Part shown: positions 61,853 to 64,000 of the stretch, one piece after another
Position numbering within the stretch: the stretch's first letter is position 1
Layout of the letters: each line of letters starts with the position of its first letter
Assembly (NCBI GenBank): GCA_905221605.1
Contig: CAJNDS010002355.1
Location: 316,001 to 380,000 of the forward strand
Direction: 5' to 3'
Source of the DNA: Symbiodinium natans
Lineage: Eukaryota; Sar; Dinophyceae; Suessiales; Symbiodiniaceae
DNA: 64,000 bases
Made by a program: the position numbers and the translations under genes
The notes under the pieces: model-generated
Told to the model about the DNA's origin: nothing
Seen by the model: only the letters and a program-made list of their open reading frames with translations
Database searches by the model: none

Positions 61853-63927
61853 GTTTCGACCAGGCCCGCCTGAAGCCACCGCGATTTGCGGACACCGACA
61901 GTTACATTGAGCATACCAGGTGTCGAGACCTGGAAGCTTGAGATGATGTAGCAATGCACTTCGGGCCTGTAGCGGTCGGTCGTTTGCGCTAGCAACTGCA
62001 ATCGAGGTGCATATAACCCCAATTGGGATTATCGGGTTCATATAGCCGTACTCATATTACCCTCATAAGGAATACACGGTTCATATTATCCCAACAGGGA
62101 TGATGGGGTTCGTATTACCCAAATAATTTGGGATGATGGGGTGATCTTGTAGGCGAACAGCTTCGGCGTCTAATTAGACGTTGTGCTTTTTGGAAGGTTA
62201 TGGTTTGGGCCTCCAGGCTCCGTCTGCGTGCTCTGAAAGCCCCATGACCCACGGAAGGCTGAGTGTTTTTTCTGGTTCAGGGTTTGTCAAAATGTCCCTC
62301 AATCCCGAGACCTCGAACCGTAATTTCCGAAACCCAGAGGCCTGGAAGCCCCTTTTGTGGTGCCTCCTAGGTTTCGTCTCGGCATGGAATGGCCCGTTGA
62401 CAATTTCATGGCCAAGTGGTGCCACCTTATCGAAGGACCCTGTGGGCATCTGGCGTCAGGGTGTTTCGTCCATTTTTTCCTCATTACTGTCTATGTCTTT
62501 GGTGGTGTTTGTGTGTGAGAGTGTGCGATTATTGTCTGAACGAGGAATGGTTGGGAGGGTGGGAATGTGGGAGGGTGGTCAGGATTCAGGTGTAGTTGTT
62601 CCTCGTTTTGAATGGTGAGTCTTCGCTCCTTTTAAGCCTTCCTGCTGATGGTACTCGAATGGTTGGACTACTTGTGGCAACTCTGGGTGACGACGCGTAG
62701 ACACATTGCTGGTACATTGACTCTTGCCCGATCTTCCTTGTAGAAGGAAGGAGGATGCCGCCTACTAAGCAGACTAAACACATGCCCTGAGTGGATCTAG
62801 AGCCAGGGCAGTGGGGCACCCTTAACCAGCTTTTTCATGAACGGTTATGTCTTCTGTTGGATCACGAAATGTCAAAGAGTAGTTTCACAGTGTGATGACC
62901 AAGCTGGATATGTGGCATGTACTAAAATAAGGGACCCCTGGCATACACCCCCAAATAGGAGGATTTCCTTTATCATAAGGACCCTAAGAAGGTACCCCTA
63001 ATTTCGGACCACCCCCCCCCCAATTTTGTGAGTTCAGACTCTTATGAAACGCTCAACTGCCCCAATCCTGAACCCAGCCGATGCAGGAAGCTTCCTCCAC
63101 GAAGGCTGTGTGGCAGCTGCCCGGGCGGCCGGGCGGGCGCCCAGCACATGCCAGGCGCAGCCTTTGTAAGGGGATCGTTTATAACTTTTTCAGGTGTTGT
63201 GCATGCGTTCTAGTGGTTCTAGAAGTTGCACAGAAATTTGCAGTTCTGTAGTCATGAAACTCCTGTTTGTTTGGAGCCTTGCTACCTTCGGCCTGAATCA
63301 GGGAGTTTGTAGGGTCTTCCTGTGCCACAATCGAACATCCGAAGCCCTAAATCCTGACGCCCTAAACTACCCCAAACCCCAAACCCTAAACCCCATTCCA
63401 CAGCTGGAGCACCGTTCAACACAGGATGTGTCGCGCATCCTGCCAGAGCTGAAAGTGGCTGACCTGAACTTCAACATTGGTTTTAGGGTTTAGGGCTTAG
63501 GGGGTTTTGGGGGTCCTAGTATGTGAAGTCTAGGCAAGATTCCTCCGCGAAGGTAAAATACCCATAGGGGTCCCGATATGAAGTTTAGATTGATATCTTC
63601 CTTCATTGGCTTGGGTCACGGTAGTCTCTTTGTCCGTATGTCCGGAAGCCCCGGGAAGACGAAACACAATCCCTCAGGGTCTAATCTACCTGTAGAGTAT
63701 ATACTTGGGCCCAAAAGTTACTTTTTGGGAACCTCGGCCCTTTCTAAGGCCCCAACTATATGCTGTTATACAGGTACATGTACATGAACCCTTGTGGTAG
63801 GTAGCTTTTGCAACTTTCTCTCCTGGGGTCCAAGAAAGGGGGACTCTGCAGCCAGATCCCTGATCCGAGCCTAGGCGGACGTCTTCCTCATGCAAAACCA
63901 GTTCGACCAGCACCTTGGCTGTGATGT
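61853..63927 (+). CDS. Five-exon partial gene, unassigned
   Basis: 61853-61919 (FDQARLKPPRFADTDSYIEH), 62338-62460 (GLEAPFVVPPRFRLGMEWPV, DNFMAKWCHLIEGPCGHLAS), 63087-63165 (LCGSCPGGRAGAQHMPG; strong GTAAGG donor) and 63404-63479 (STQDVSRILPELKVADLNFN) keep one frame across three junctions. 63875-63926 (ADVFLMQNQFDQHLGCD; donor GTTTGG) follows if one of two junction G residues is lost. RFRLGMEWPVDNFMAKWCHL is distinctive but I cannot name it. The gene runs off the window or continues past a family A element at 63938. Confidence 0.5.
62920..63012. mobile_element. Family E dispersed sequence
   Basis: GGGACCCCTGGCATAC, GGATTTCCTTTATCATAAGG, GGTACCCCTAATTTCGGACC. Same order as at 35425-35525. 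Confidence 0.5.
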
Positions 63928-63937
63928 TTGGCACTAC

Positions 63938-64000
63938 TTGGAGGTTCATGCTACTTCATACCCCACTTATAGCTGTACTTATCGCCCACTTATAGTAGCC
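63938..64000. mobile_element. Family A element cut by the window end
   Basis: CTTGGAGGTTCATGCTACTT, CATACCCCACTTATAGCTGT match the left arm of the copy at 57683. Confidence 0.55.

Overview
This is nuclear DNA from a eukaryote, most likely an alveolate alga. A dinoflagellate fits best and a chromerid is the main alternative. The evidence is the telomere-type repeat TTTAGGG/CCCTAAA scattered at dozens of internal sites, very short exons (about 20-130 nt) separated by introns of about 80-1700 nt, GC-AG and GA-AG introns beside GT-AG ones, an 8-nt direct repeat across one intron, and EF-hand-like exons. Every exon I can support lies on the + strand. There is no operon, rRNA, tRNA or CRISPR array that I can recognise. 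No gene here matches a single long open reading frame; the longest open frames are low-complexity repeats.

Method: I looked for islands of non-repetitive sequence bounded by a 3' splice site and a 5' splice site, then asked whether neighbouring islands join in the same reading frame. Where several junctions keep phase I give a multi-exon gene model; otherwise I give single exons. No search could be run, so names rest on motifs seen by eye.

Layout. 0-6 kb: a nine-exon hypothetical gene from ATG to stop in one frame. 6.5-18 kb: an eight-exon frame ending Cys-rich (7.6-14.6 kb), followed by a kelch-repeat protein (15.2-17.8 kb). 19-25 kb: membrane-type and helical exons, one resembling the second membrane helix of a two-pore potassium channel. 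25.8-28.4 kb: a Rab-type small GTPase with a GA-AG intron and an odd P-loop. 29-38 kb: unassigned exons, with probable gene ends at 32.4, 35.9, 36.7 and 37.6 kb. 38-48 kb: EF-hand-like exons, with a convincing terminal EF-hand at 47.4-47.5 kb. 48-56 kb: unassigned exons, one acidic, one with paired CxxC motifs. 57.0-59.8 kb: a NOTUM/pectinacetylesterase-family gene. 61.2-63.9 kb: two further in-phase unknown genes.

Most striking is the organisation of the repeats. Arrays upstream of an exon are usually CCCTAAA and arrays downstream are usually TTTAGGG, so many exons look like tiny telomere-capped pieces. In about fifteen exons the 5' splice site is the first repeat itself (GTTTAGGG, GTTTGGGG, GTTTATAGG). 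Several short introns consist almost wholly of the array. Three arrays sit between short direct repeats like target-site duplications. Five or so further families of short inverted-repeat elements (A-E in the entries) also occupy introns, some within a few bases of a splice site. I suggest a telomere-repeat-based route of intron creation or growth; this is inference.
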